A stretch of DNA of 57,960 nt, taken from positions 1 to 57,960 of IMG/VR virus record IMGVR_UViG_3300046751_000386; one strand, 5' to 3'. The DNA comes from a virus. The translations under genes were made by a program, and so were the position numbers. The notes under the pieces are model-generated. The model did not search any database, was not told the DNA's origin, and was given only the letters and a program-made list of their open reading frames with translations. Of the stretch, positions 35,501-44,100 are shown piece by piece (within the stretch, counting starts at the first letter, position 1; each line of letters begins with the position of its first letter).

Positions 35501-36871
35501 GTTAGAGACGCTGCAAGTTTGACAACCACTACCCGCGGCACTGTAGAATCCATTCTAAGAAACATACGATCTACAGCCAACATGTTTAACCCTGACACGG
35601 GAGAGGTTAATCCTGACACACTTAGAAAGTGGATGGCAAAACCGGAAAATGTAGATGTTTTGAACGCTATGCCTGCGTTAAAAGCAGATTTAGAAAACAG
35701 CGCCTCTGCAAATGTTGTTTTAAACGAACAAAATGCTGCTATGAAAGAACGCCGAGCGGAGGTTAAAAAACAAAGTTCGTTTATGGATTTATTGCCATCC
35801 GTTACAGAAAACCCCACTACAGCGTTTTCAAAGGCACTGGCTCGTAACAACAAAAACCCTATCGTAAAAGGCTTAAACCCTCTTTGGCAAGTGGTGAAAG
35901 ATGCCCCAGAAAATTGGACTACTCCTGACGGCGTTAATCACACCAAAGCTGATGCAATAGAGGGTTTTAGAAGTTCGTTATTAGAGTCCATTTTTACGAA
36001 AAATGGACAAACATCCCTGACGTTCAGTCCTCGGGCTGCGTTCGACGACCTGTTTTCTCCTATTCCAAACTCTCAAAACAAAATTACTGTTGCAGAATGG
36101 ATGGAGGAAAACGGTGTTATGCCTAAAGCCGACATTGAACGTATGCGACGTTTTATGGCGGAAATGGTAAAAATGGAGTCTTTTGCCGCAACAGGAGATA
36201 TAAACCTTCAGGACGTTGCTGAAAACGTTGGTCCTGCTATGGACTTTTATTTGCGTATTCAGGGTTCTAATTTAGGTGCAGGCGCTTCTGAAATGCTTGG
36301 TGGTGGGGGTAACGACCTTATTGCGCGGGGCGCTGGTTCTAAGCTCTTTAGAAACGCATACAACAAGGTTTTCTCTGCGATACCCGAAGAGTTGAAGATG
36401 GACAGTATGCAGGCCATGATGAAAGACCCTGAACTATTGGCAACGCTTTTAAAAAGAGGCCGGACGGAAAGAGAACAACTTAACATTGCAGGGCGTTTGG
36501 CTACACTCTTTGTTGAAAAAGGTCTTATACCTGCAACAACTAGCACGGCGAACTTCTTTCGTCGCCAAGCGCCCGCGATTGTTCGTGAGTCTACTGAGTC
36601 CGTTGTGGACAAAGAACCTAAGAAATATGGAACTGAGAGCCTTAATCTTCCTATTCCAGAAGAGCAATCATCCTTACAACTACCGAGTAGGGGGGTCCTC
36701 CCAGCCCCTGCTCCGGTGCCCAGCGGAGTCCAGACGGCTTCTGTTGACTCCGCTGGTAGCGGTATAAGTAGCATTGACATTAACAAAGCGCGACAGCTTT
36801 TCCCTAACGACATAACCTTCGCGGCCCGTGGCGGCGAGATGCGATCAGGCATAGGAGGATTATTCCGATGA
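32552..36871 (+). CDS. Giant internal virion protein (1439 aa)
   Basis: The largest gene. Residues about 125-215 are hydrophobic and Gly/Pro-rich (GFMGGFSAGQSLVAGVPP, PLITGTLGAMTTYALG) and could span a membrane. The rest is mostly charged helix without a recognised enzyme motif. The C-terminus ends FAARGGEMRSGIGGLFR. By size and place it is the counterpart of T7 gp16 or P22 gp16 ejection proteins, but the sequence shows no transglycosylase; that activity is in the gene at 37487. Confidence 0.65.
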   Translation: MAEEQQVSGEKQAGPAAKVVPAHLTFSKEEFDNQMESFNGNIPQFAANMSAVLQEQYKDPEFLTYQGLKDGTAPVFNLFPSYKNVSPQDRRLTDEQIVSLFAFDTEGNPIQAGTFLEGFSRELPAQAASVPGFMGGFSAGQSLVAGVPPVTLPTAALRFGVPLITGTLGAMTTYALGEKVTEAIAGEEKPMLPGTAAAYEAGKTTAGALAWLPMPFMIPQKLNFGVQAVESMWRYKGKQILTSGKGTNFGLRMARGLENTVGSLGRVAQEAPSAFLKAEVAAGAGATLGAYGAETYKPGDTTTRLIAEFAGGLSVPVTKAVLFERIPAMKNALKGMLKYGKEGKAQDAAMELAGKGTKEMRRQNINYILDLLEDSGEDADAVIAALSSKEFEGILLDPDTGDPIELTAALKSGSPTILALEKALDRLSTGLGKERGSANIQATRALRNYVMAMYASGDKEALRNGAELAEQIFEADLTSGIQQAVDNTFNAFNRVKGGESPERQAVLGRNLMQVFEQRFKLGRDNERRLWQQTNRNGEITTFRNPRGQEIDEPNFMAYWKSALPTTPRAADPIKRALKDLAGFYDDKMRDLFPEAADAADAAATGPSQAQRSFDSAFLKIRGTPSEDTYNTVMDSVRGMDPETAMAELAQQAASRRRLGPRSTQLANALDRQRELIATRLNVGELGDAPAMQRVSQEALNRAQQRFDEAEQAFLSEGGDARDVAYYTRRIDSLLNDTPVINQNRDIIGADIDQLRSEGQTALADVVDSYLQSRDLTLQGQSQPSETRGSAMSAARAAASDGSEEAGTLSVVELVDMRSTAINLGRQLAAAGDSNSARIAYGFADALLDDLESFPEGVDPAYDTARAYSRAFNDAFTRTFVGDAMGLSKTGAPKVAPEMLANDLFNADAGYLRSLQIDGIGKFEITQAMTNLANESSGELRPLLDDMLETSVNPDNQMLDQRALSQWIFENAGSLEAYPEVLNRVRDAASLTTTTRGTVESILRNIRSTANMFNPDTGEVNPDTLRKWMAKPENVDVLNAMPALKADLENSASANVVLNEQNAAMKERRAEVKKQSSFMDLLPSVTENPTTAFSKALARNNKNPIVKGLNPLWQVVKDAPENWTTPDGVNHTKADAIEGFRSSLLESIFTKNGQTSLTFSPRAAFDDLFSPIPNSQNKITVAEWMEENGVMPKADIERMRRFMAEMVKMESFAATGDINLQDVAENVGPAMDFYLRIQGSNLGAGASEMLGGGGNDLIARGAGSKLFRNAYNKVFSAIPEELKMDSMQAMMKDPELLATLLKRGRTEREQLNIAGRLATLFVEKGLIPATTSTANFFRRQAPAIVRESTESVVDKEPKKYGTESLNLPIPEEQSSLQLPSRGVLPAPAPVPSGVQTASVDSAGSGISSIDINKARQLFPNDITFAARGGEMRSGIGGLFR

Positions 36872-37476
36872 ACAGAATGGAACAGGGCATAGCGTCCATA
36901 CCCCGACAGACCATGATCCGCGATCAGCCGCACATGCTGGCCTACATTACGCCCGCGGAAGCCATGCTTTTGAAACAGAACGGCGGATCGGGGCTCCCGA
37001 GCCACGGCGGCGTCCCTGAGTTTGGTGCCATAGGTGATTTCTTTAGTGCCATGAAGGACGACTTTATGATTGGCACTGGGATGAAAGACGACCCGGGTCC
37101 TACTCCCCGTGATGATATGTCGGGATTGCCTTCCGCTTACGAAAGACGCACTCAACAGCGTAAGGCCCAAGAACAAGACGCGATTGACAATTATTATTTG
37201 TACAAAGAAGACGACAAGCCGCAACCCGTTCAAATCGCGCAACCCATGTACCGTCCGCCAGAGCCCGTGAACGTCGCGCCGCCGACGATGACACCGATTA
37301 GTTCTGGTCAGCCAAGAGTGCCCGTAAATACGGATGATCCTGTATTTGTGGGGCGTCCCGTACCACCGTCCGATATTATAGCGCGTCCTCCTGCTATGCC
37401 TATTGGACAGCGGCCCGCGAACAAAGCCTACACCTTCCAAGAACTGTTGGGCATGTACCAGAACCCTTACGCGTAG
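36868..37476 (+). CDS. Pro-rich virion-module protein (202 aa)
   Basis: The N-terminus has DQPHMLAYITPAEAMLLKQNG, then GSGLPSHGGVPEFG, a motif that recurs in marine phages (from memory). The second half is Pro-rich and probably disordered, ending AYTFQELLGMYQNPYA. It overlaps the upstream gene by 4 nt. Placed between ejection proteins and the virion lysin. Function unknown. Confidence 0.65.
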   Translation: MNRMEQGIASIPRQTMIRDQPHMLAYITPAEAMLLKQNGGSGLPSHGGVPEFGAIGDFFSAMKDDFMIGTGMKDDPGPTPRDDMSGLPSAYERRTQQRKAQEQDAIDNYYLYKEDDKPQPVQIAQPMYRPPEPVNVAPPTMTPISSGQPRVPVNTDDPVFVGRPVPPSDIIARPPAMPIGQRPANKAYTFQELLGMYQNPYA

Positions 37477-37486
37477 GATTTGAGCT

Positions 37487-39604
37487 ATGGCTGAAAGCAT
37501 CTCTCCCGAAAGAATGCAGCGTTTGATGGAGTTGTCTAACAACGCCATGACGGTGGAGCTTGGTGCGTTAAGAAACCCGCAAGTAACTACGGTGCCCTCA
37601 AATGAAGCCAACGCCTTTTATCAATCCGCTCCCTACGCTGAAAGAGAAATAAACAAATATCTTTACGAGGAATATAGAAAAATCAGAGAGGCCAAAGATA
37701 AATTTGCCCGTGGAGATTTAAGTAAGTATCGGTTTGAAGAAGCAATCCGCAAAGCTAAATATAACATAAATCAAATGAAACCTTCCGTTGAAAACGGCCT
37801 TGATCAAGCGGGTTTAGATTACCTTGATCAGAAACAACAAGAAGGCATAAGCTCTTTAAAGGACACGGTTTCTACAGAATTTAACCCTGACTTTTCTATG
37901 CCAGAACTGGATCAAAGTCGTGACCAGATAGTTTTGGGCGAAAAAATGAACGAGTCCGTTTTAGCGCACGAAATAGGCCACGCAGCTTTTTCCGTGGCAA
38001 AAGACTTTTTTAGAAGTAAAGTTGTAGAGCTTGGTTCCATTGAGGACGCTTTAAAAGCCACGGCTTTGGAGTATGGGAGAAACATAGCTGACAAAATAGA
38101 GGCGGGTGTTCGCGGAAATCTTGACGGGCTTTTTGCTGACACGGATGAGGCCACCGTTCAATATTACGACAACCCGTTGGGAGATGATCCCTCTAATCCG
38201 GGCGTGGGAACCCCTACGTCTGAAGGCGGTCCAACTTATTATAGTCCCGGAGGAGGGTTTGATGCAGATACCGACAACACGTTTAGTTTTCTCCCGTCCG
38301 ATAGAGCAAACACTACAGACCCCTTGCTTCAAAAGCCTTTTACAGATTACCGTACTGGAGAGTTAGTCTATCACGATGAATACAAGGGCGACTTCGAAGC
38401 CGACTTAAAAGAGGCGGGGTTAATGGGTTTTGAAACTCTAATGTCCGACCTTATTTCAGAAAGAAAAGGCTTGGACCGTTTTGCGGAACGGCAACGCCGC
38501 GGGCTAAAGATTAACCCGTTGGGAGCCCCCAAGGGAGAGGTCCTGCGGTCCGTTAAACCTCAAACTCGACCAGAAAAATTTGCCCAAGGAGGTCCCGTGA
38601 TGCGCGGTATTGGAACCTTGAACGAGACTGCGAGAAACATGTTCCGCGGACCGTCCGGTGTTGCCGCGTATCAACAGTTCGCGGACGGCGGACCTGTTTA
38701 TATGAGTAATGGTGGTGAAGGCAGTGTAGGAGCCGCTTATAAAGATACTATAAACAAGTATGCTGAAGAATTCTTAGTAAACCCTGACGTATTGTTTAAC
38801 TTACTAAAAACGGAATCAAATTTTAATCCAAAAGCGGTGAATAAAGCTAGTGGGGCGCAGGGTATTGCTCAAGTTATGCCTGACACTGCCGCTGATCCCG
38901 GATATGATGTTACACCTTTATCAAACCCTTTTAACGCAGAAGATAGTATACGTTTTAGTGCCGAATATTTATCCGCTATGCTTGAAGAATTTAGGGGCGA
39001 TTACGACCTTGCTCTTGCTGCATATAATGCAGGTCCCGGTAGAGTAAGAACTTACCGAGGTGTTCCTCCCTTTGCTGAAACTCAAAATTATATTGAAAAA
39101 ATATTAGGGCGCGTTGCGCCTGATGAGAAACAGGGTAGATCGGGGTCCGGTGTAAATGAGCAAGGTGAGCAAGTATTTACTCCGCGCCCACTTTTAAGGG
39201 GGGAAACAGGGTACAAAGAAGAATTAGAGGGAATGCCCTTAAAACCTCGTATGCGTCCTTCTAGCTTGTCTCAAGGGATTATGGCAGCACAAGATACGGT
39301 AGACCCCGCAGTCATAGACAGGGTAGTGGAGCAAGTACAAGAAGAATTACCCCCTACACAAGAAGAGGGCGACCTGTATGAAAAGTACAGCCCTGAAAAC
39401 ATGTTTCCTGACGCAGGGCTTACCGAGGGCGAACTAGAAAGAAGAAAACGCTTCGCACCAAAAGAGGGGGACGCAGAACCTTATCGGCAACCGCCTTCAA
39501 CGTTGGAGCAGATAGACCAGTTCTTTCAAAGATTTGCCCCGTCCAGAAAACCTGAACGGGTTATCCAACCAAAGCCTACGCCAATGCAGTACCGTAGTGC
39601 CTAA
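37487..39604 (+). CDS. Metalloprotease-lytic transglycosylase fusion, virion lysin
   Basis: An N-terminal helical domain is followed by SVLAHEIGHAAFSVA (HEIGH at 161-165), a neutral zinc metallopeptidase signature. FAQGGPVM and FADGGPVYMSNGG follow at about 364 and 398. The lytic transglycosylase (SLT, GH23) domain covers about 410-545: LLKTESNFNPKAV (catalytic Glu about 443), GAQGIAQVMPDTA and ALAAYNAGPGRV. A Pro/Glu-rich tail follows. Virion-borne transglycosylases open the wall during DNA entry. The protease site may be degenerate; I could not place a third zinc ligand. Confidence 0.8.
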   Translation: MAESISPERMQRLMELSNNAMTVELGALRNPQVTTVPSNEANAFYQSAPYAEREINKYLYEEYRKIREAKDKFARGDLSKYRFEEAIRKAKYNINQMKPSVENGLDQAGLDYLDQKQQEGISSLKDTVSTEFNPDFSMPELDQSRDQIVLGEKMNESVLAHEIGHAAFSVAKDFFRSKVVELGSIEDALKATALEYGRNIADKIEAGVRGNLDGLFADTDEATVQYYDNPLGDDPSNPGVGTPTSEGGPTYYSPGGGFDADTDNTFSFLPSDRANTTDPLLQKPFTDYRTGELVYHDEYKGDFEADLKEAGLMGFETLMSDLISERKGLDRFAERQRRGLKINPLGAPKGEVLRSVKPQTRPEKFAQGGPVMRGIGTLNETARNMFRGPSGVAAYQQFADGGPVYMSNGGEGSVGAAYKDTINKYAEEFLVNPDVLFNLLKTESNFNPKAVNKASGAQGIAQVMPDTAADPGYDVTPLSNPFNAEDSIRFSAEYLSAMLEEFRGDYDLALAAYNAGPGRVRTYRGVPPFAETQNYIEKILGRVAPDEKQGRSGSGVNEQGEQVFTPRPLLRGETGYKEELEGMPLKPRMRPSSLSQGIMAAQDTVDPAVIDRVVEQVQEELPPTQEEGDLYEKYSPENMFPDAGLTEGELERRKRFAPKEGDAEPYRQPPSTLEQIDQFFQRFAPSRKPERVIQPKPTPMQYRSA

Positions 39605-41058
39605 CTTAACCACCCCTTAACTTCTTCACCCAGTACTTTGCCTGCTAGGCTTACCTTGTCGCGCAACGCGTTCAAAACCTTCTCGTCAATCGTATTAGGG
39701 GAAACTATGTCGATATAAGTTACCGCTTTAGTTTGACCAATCCGGTGCGCCCTGTCCTCACTCTGTAAGCGTATCTCCAGATCGTAGCTGTTGCTGTAGT
39801 AGATCACAGTGCTAGCCGCCGTCAGAGTAATGCCATAACCGCCCGTCTTGGGCTGACCCACAAAGAACCGCAGCGGGCTGTCGGGGTCTTGGAACTCCTC
39901 AACAATCTCCTGTCTGCGGTCCTGCGGCGTCTCACCGTAATAAGTTGCGACCGAATCGGGCCCGAAACGGTCGCGCAGGGCATGTGCTATCCGTTGGAGG
40001 TCGTTAGTGTACGTCGCCCAAATGATAGCCTTCCCCGAAAGCTCGTCTGTTATATCCATTAACTCTGGCAGACGGTTGTTCTTTAGTTCCTGTAAATCCC
40101 CCACGTCAGGCTGAAACGATCCGCAGCATATCTGTTGGAGCCGCATGATCTGTGTCAGAACACTGGTTGTCGTGGCAATGTTGTCATCATTGAGATGCGC
40201 CAAAGCCAATGACTTCATCTGATCGTACACCCTGCTTTGCTCCGTGGTCAACGGAACGCGGCGCTTTATGTACAGTTTCTCAGGTAAATCCAAACAATCC
40301 TCTTTTAACGTGCGGGTGCTGAACCCCAACAGACGCTCGTTTAGTTCGTCCAACCTACGGTATCCCGTTATCTCCTGAAAGCTGCGCGAACCCATTACAC
40401 GCTTCTGCGTAATCGCGTAGCGGCTCTGGAACGCGTAAAAGCTGGCAAAGCCCAAAGAACTCGGATCAAGGAACCTGCACTGACTGTAGAGGTCCAACGG
40501 GGACTTTGTAATCGGGGAGCCTGTCAGAATGCGCCTGTACTTAATGTACGGGTTTAACGCCATCAGGTTCTTGGTACGCTGGGCGTTGCGGTTTTTTATC
40601 GTGGTGCTTTCATCAACAACAGCCATGTTCTCGGGATTGGCTACCAGAAAACGTCCCGCGGCCCGCGTACCTCGGGGCGATGAGAACGCTTCGACGTTCA
40701 TTACAAAAAGTTTTAATCCGTCAAACGGGTCATCAATAAACGTATCCAGTTCCTCGGAGTAGCGTTTGGATGTGGCGGGCGTCCACCGCATAACTTTGCG
40801 CTTTATAGTGTCTGGCAAGTGTGCGGGTATTTCGCCCTGCACCCAGTTGTCGTAGACACCCTTGGGCGCTACAATTAGTGCCGCGTTTAGGTCACCTTCT
40901 ATATATAGTACACCTATATTATCTATGGCGACTTTAGATTTACCCGTTCCCATTTCCATAAAGTACGCGTGGTACGTTTTGTACCACGACTCTTCTAGTG
41001 CGTCACGCTGATGGTTGAAGGGCTGCGTCTTAAAGTCGTAATCTATCTGTTCCAACAT
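39601..41058 (-). CDS. SNF2-like DEAD/H helicase
   Basis: The only gene on the reverse strand, 485 aa from the ATG with GGAGAAC upstream (a longer in-frame start at 41115 would cover the promoter). Superfamily 2 motifs: FMEMGTGKSK (Walker A, about 33-42), VVDEST (Walker B, about 147-152), RILTGSPI (motif III, 176-183) and QSEDRAHRIGQ with IDIVSPNTIDEKVL near the C-terminus, as in SNF2/RapA-type translocases. Its stop overlaps the stop of the convergent virion lysin gene. It diverges from the replication operon and probably remodels DNA or displaces proteins during replication. Confidence 0.9.
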   Translation of the reverse strand: MLEQIDYDFKTQPFNHQRDALEESWYKTYHAYFMEMGTGKSKVAIDNIGVLYIEGDLNAALIVAPKGVYDNWVQGEIPAHLPDTIKRKVMRWTPATSKRYSEELDTFIDDPFDGLKLFVMNVEAFSSPRGTRAAGRFLVANPENMAVVDESTTIKNRNAQRTKNLMALNPYIKYRRILTGSPITKSPLDLYSQCRFLDPSSLGFASFYAFQSRYAITQKRVMGSRSFQEITGYRRLDELNERLLGFSTRTLKEDCLDLPEKLYIKRRVPLTTEQSRVYDQMKSLALAHLNDDNIATTTSVLTQIMRLQQICCGSFQPDVGDLQELKNNRLPELMDITDELSGKAIIWATYTNDLQRIAHALRDRFGPDSVATYYGETPQDRRQEIVEEFQDPDSPLRFFVGQPKTGGYGITLTAASTVIYYSNSYDLEIRLQSEDRAHRIGQTKAVTYIDIVSPNTIDEKVLNALRDKVSLAGKVLGEEVKGWLS

Positions 41059-41074
41059 TTGTTCTCCTACGGGG

Positions 41075-41103
41075 TTGACTGCCTGATATCTTATATGTAT
41101 ATA
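41075..41103 (+). promoter_or_regulatory. Promoter of the replication operon
   Basis: TTGACT (41075-41080), 17-nt spacer, TATATA (41098-41103), 48 nt before the first ATG of the operon. It overlaps a divergent promoter. Confidence 0.7.
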
Positions 41104-41115
41104 GGTGTTTGTCAA
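41086..41115 (-). promoter_or_regulatory. Divergent promoter of the SNF2-like gene
   Basis: On the reverse strand TTGACA (41110-41115) is followed by a 17-18 nt spacer and AAGATA or AGATAT. The boxes interleave with those of the forward promoter, so polymerase cannot use both at once. Confidence 0.5.
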
Positions 41116-41150
41116 GGCCGTAAAAAGGGTCTTTTAAACAGGAGTACTAG

Positions 41151-41726
41151 ATGAACGATATTTTAGGCATGATGGAAGAGGACTTTGAGAAAACTCTCTC
41201 TTCCGTCGAAACGCTGGACAACGCAGGTTTAGACACTGTGGCTGGTCTAGCTAGAAAGATCAAGCAGCAACAAGATAAAGTTGAACGGCTTGATCGGGAA
41301 CTTAAAGACGAAAAGCAAGCACTACTAAAGCTGACAGACGAGGACCTACCCTCGACTATGGCTGACTTAGGGCTGTCTAAGTTCTCTTTGGATGACGGCA
41401 GTACAGTAGAAGTCAAGCCGACTTACGGTGCCAGCATCCTAGTCAAAGACCGTCCGGCAGCATACGAATGGCTGCGCGAAAACGGGTTTGATGACATTAT
41501 CAAGAACGTTATCTCCTGCCAGTTTGGCAGAGGTGAGGATGACCAAGCCAGTGCGTTCCACGCGTTCGCATCTCAGCAAGGTTATCCGGCAGACCAGAAC
41601 GAAAGTATTCATTCGAGTACATTGAAAGCGTTTGTTAAAGAGCGCATCGAAACGGGAGAAGACTTCCCGCACACACTATTCGGAGCCTACGTTGGGCAAC
41701 GAGCCATTATTAGGGGAGCAAAATAA
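41151..41726 (+). CDS. Conserved replication-operon protein (191 aa)
   Basis: First gene of the operon, ATG after AGGAG. The N-terminal third is a coiled coil (GLARKIKQQQDKVERLDRELKDEKQAL); the rest is alpha/beta, with 'NGFDDIIKNVISCQFGRG' and 'IHSSTLKAFVKERIETGEDFPH'. Proteins like this often precede SSB-like genes in marine phages (from memory), so a DNA-binding or recombination role is possible. No firm family. Confidence 0.65.
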   Translation: MNDILGMMEEDFEKTLSSVETLDNAGLDTVAGLARKIKQQQDKVERLDRELKDEKQALLKLTDEDLPSTMADLGLSKFSLDDGSTVEVKPTYGASILVKDRPAAYEWLRENGFDDIIKNVISCQFGRGEDDQASAFHAFASQQGYPADQNESIHSSTLKAFVKERIETGEDFPHTLFGAYVGQRAIIRGAK

Positions 41727-42511
41727 TGGGTGCAGTTAAGAAGACAGAGAAAACAGAAATGGTTGAGTTTGACCAAAGTATGTTTGAAGCGGACGCCGGA
41801 GTTGGCGTATCGGATATGGGCCAAGACGATCTGGCGCTACCGTTCCTCAAGTTGATTAGCGGGCTCGACAGCCTGTTAGATGACCCTGACTTTGAGGGCA
41901 AGAAGGGTGATATCTACAATACCGTCTCTCAGACCGTCCACAAGGGCGCTGAAGGGGTCAAAGTGATACCGTGCGTCTATCAGCGCAGGTTTATCCAGTG
42001 GGCTCCCAGAGGCGCTGGTTCAGGCGCTCCTATCGCGGTGTTCGAACCGACAGACAAACTGCCCCCGTTCGAGCGGGACCGTGAAACCAATAAAGACATG
42101 GTTGTAGGCGGTGACGGATCGTACATCGAAGAAACGCACCAGCACTTCGTAATCGTTCTTAACGAAGACGGCTCTGCGGAAACGGCGCTCATTGCAATGA
42201 AAAGCACGGGCCTCAAGAAAAGCCGTAAATGGAACTCTATGATGAGTTCCATCACCATGAACGGCAAGAACGGTCCCTTCACACCGCCGCGTTTTAGTTC
42301 TGTATATTTGCTAAAGTCCGTCAGTGAAGAAAACAGTAAGGGCAAATGGCATAATTGGGACATGTCCCGCATTGGCCCCGTAGAAGACAAGGGCATCTAC
42401 AACAGAGCCCGCGAGTTCCGTGCAAGCATCGCTTCAGGGGACGTGGTTGTGAAACACCAAAGTGAAGAGGCGTCAAAGCCTGACTTCAACCCAGACGAAG
42501 TACCGTTCTAG
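41726..42511 (+). CDS. SSB-like single-stranded DNA-binding protein (261 aa)
   Basis: Overlaps the previous gene by 1 nt. The core is beta-rich with aromatics and basic residues (VIPCVYQRRFIQWAPRG, HFVIVLNEDG, SSVYLLKSVSEE), consistent with an OB fold. The C-terminus is an acidic linker ending DFNPDEVPF, like the DDDIPF tip by which bacterial SSB recruits partners. Placed before the primase. The SSB assignment is inference from the tip and context. Confidence 0.65.
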   Translation: MGAVKKTEKTEMVEFDQSMFEADAGVGVSDMGQDDLALPFLKLISGLDSLLDDPDFEGKKGDIYNTVSQTVHKGAEGVKVIPCVYQRRFIQWAPRGAGSGAPIAVFEPTDKLPPFERDRETNKDMVVGGDGSYIEETHQHFVIVLNEDGSAETALIAMKSTGLKKSRKWNSMMSSITMNGKNGPFTPPRFSSVYLLKSVSEENSKGKWHNWDMSRIGPVEDKGIYNRAREFRASIASGDVVVKHQSEEASKPDFNPDEVPF

Positions 42512-42564
42512 TTTCACAAGGGCCGTAGCTGATGCTGCGGCCCGCTTTCCCAAAGGAAGACCCC

Positions 42565-44100
42565 ATGTCAGTAGATAAGTTTTCCGCCATCTTTGATGGT
42601 TTGAAACAGGCTTACGGCACGTACAAAGTTGAAAAAACTCAGTCCAACGGTAAAAATACTGGCAAGGCTAGTATCATTAAGGAACCGCGGACCTCGAAAC
42701 TCTGGAAAGGTCATCTGTCCGGCAAAGGCACCGCTGTAGGCATCATCCCGATTAATGAGGATAATTGCTGCAAGTGGGGCTGCATTGACGTTGACCAGTA
42801 CCCGCTAGACCACAAAGTACTTATAGAAAAAATACGGGCCATGAAGCTGCCCTTGGTTGTCTGTCGATCAAAGTCCGGCGGCGCACACTGCTTTCTTTTT
42901 TGTAAGGAATGGATCGAAGCAAAGGAAATGCAGAAGGTCCTGACACACCTGTCCGCGGCCCTCGGATATGGCGGTAGTGAGATATTTCCAAAGCAAGTAA
43001 AGCTGCACTTGGACCGTGGAGATGTAGGTAACTTTCTAAACCTGCCTTACTACGACGCAGAGGACGGCCTGAGATATGGCATTCTGGATGACGGCACGTC
43101 AGCAACGCTTGAAGAGTTCTTCGGCTTGTACGAGGCGCATGTGCAAACGCCGGAGGAGATAGTCAAACTTCAGATGACTGACGCGCAGGTGAAAGGACCG
43201 CTTGCCGACGGACCGCCTTGCCTACAGCACCTTACCAAGGTTTTGATTAGCGAAGGCGGAAGAAACAACGGTCTGTACAACATAGGTATCTATCTACGCA
43301 AAGCGTTTCCCGATAGCTGGGAGACAGAGATAATGACGTACAACACTCAGTTTTTAGACCCGCCCTTGCCGCTGCCAGAAGTGAACGTTGTTGCAAAGCA
43401 AGTGGGCAAAAAGGATTACTCGTACAAATGTTCTGACGCGCCCATTAACGCACACTGCAACAAAGAACTGTGCCAGACCATGAAGTTTGGGATTGGTGCA
43501 GGGGCTCAGAACGCGGCTATTGGAAACTTGCGTAAGTATAACTCAACACCGCCCGTGTGGTTTATGGACGTAAACAGTGAACCCGTTGAATTAGATACTG
43601 ACGGCTTGATGAACCAGAGTATGTTTCAAAAAGCCTGTATGGAGCAAATCAACTTCATGCCCCGCAGCGTTGCTAGATCACAGTGGGAAGCGCGGATCAG
43701 CACTATGATGCGTGAAATGACCGAAAACCAAAGCGCCATAATAGAAGTGTCCGTTGACGCCTCAGTGGGTGGTCAGTTCTACGACTTCCTAGAAGAGTTC
43801 TGTAGCCACATGCAACAGGCCAAAGACAGGGAAGAGATACTACTTCGCCGTCCGTGGACGGATGAGGAAGGGCAGTATACTTACTTTAGGCTCAAGGACT
43901 TTGAAGGGTTTTTAAAGAAGAATAAGTTTTTTGAATATAAGTCCCACAAGATTGCCCAGCGTCTGCGCGAGGTGACCGGAGAAAGCTGCTTACTTAAAAT
44001 AAAAGGTCGAGTAGTGCGCCTATGGAAGGTGCCAGCATTTGAAAACGGTGATATAGAATTAAGTACACCACAGTTTCAAGCGCAGGAGAGTCCGTTTTGA
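42565..44100 (+). CDS. Archaeo-eukaryotic-type primase (AEP)
   Basis: ATG 42565 has AAAGGAAGA upstream; an in-frame ATG at 42532 lacks one. 511 aa. The catalytic core resembles AEPs of the TOTE-associated kind: CIDVD (D75, D77), RSKSGGAHCFLF (S102-H108) and KLHLDRGDVGNFLNLPYYD. A PriCT-like helical domain and a winged C-terminal part follow (FEGFLKKNKFFEYKSHKIAQRL). It would make primers for the family A polymerase. The protein ends QESPF, another Pro-Phe tip. Confidence 0.8.
   Translation: MSVDKFSAIFDGLKQAYGTYKVEKTQSNGKNTGKASIIKEPRTSKLWKGHLSGKGTAVGIIPINEDNCCKWGCIDVDQYPLDHKVLIEKIRAMKLPLVVCRSKSGGAHCFLFCKEWIEAKEMQKVLTHLSAALGYGGSEIFPKQVKLHLDRGDVGNFLNLPYYDAEDGLRYGILDDGTSATLEEFFGLYEAHVQTPEEIVKLQMTDAQVKGPLADGPPCLQHLTKVLISEGGRNNGLYNIGIYLRKAFPDSWETEIMTYNTQFLDPPLPLPEVNVVAKQVGKKDYSYKCSDAPINAHCNKELCQTMKFGIGAGAQNAAIGNLRKYNSTPPVWFMDVNSEPVELDTDGLMNQSMFQKACMEQINFMPRSVARSQWEARISTMMREMTENQSAIIEVSVDASVGGQFYDFLEEFCSHMQQAKDREEILLRRPWTDEEGQYTYFRLKDFEGFLKKNKFFEYKSHKIAQRLREVTGESCLLKIKGRVVRLWKVPAFENGDIELSTPQFQAQESPF

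Noticed and set aside
36259-37611. 450-codon open frame on the reverse strand
   Set aside because: It is antisense to the ends of three well-supported forward genes, has no ribosome binding site and reads as a low-complexity mirror of Gly/Pro-rich coding sequence.
41059-41115. Longer N-terminus of the reverse-strand helicase
   Set aside because: It would run through both promoters; the ATG at 41058 has GGAGAAC at the right distance.
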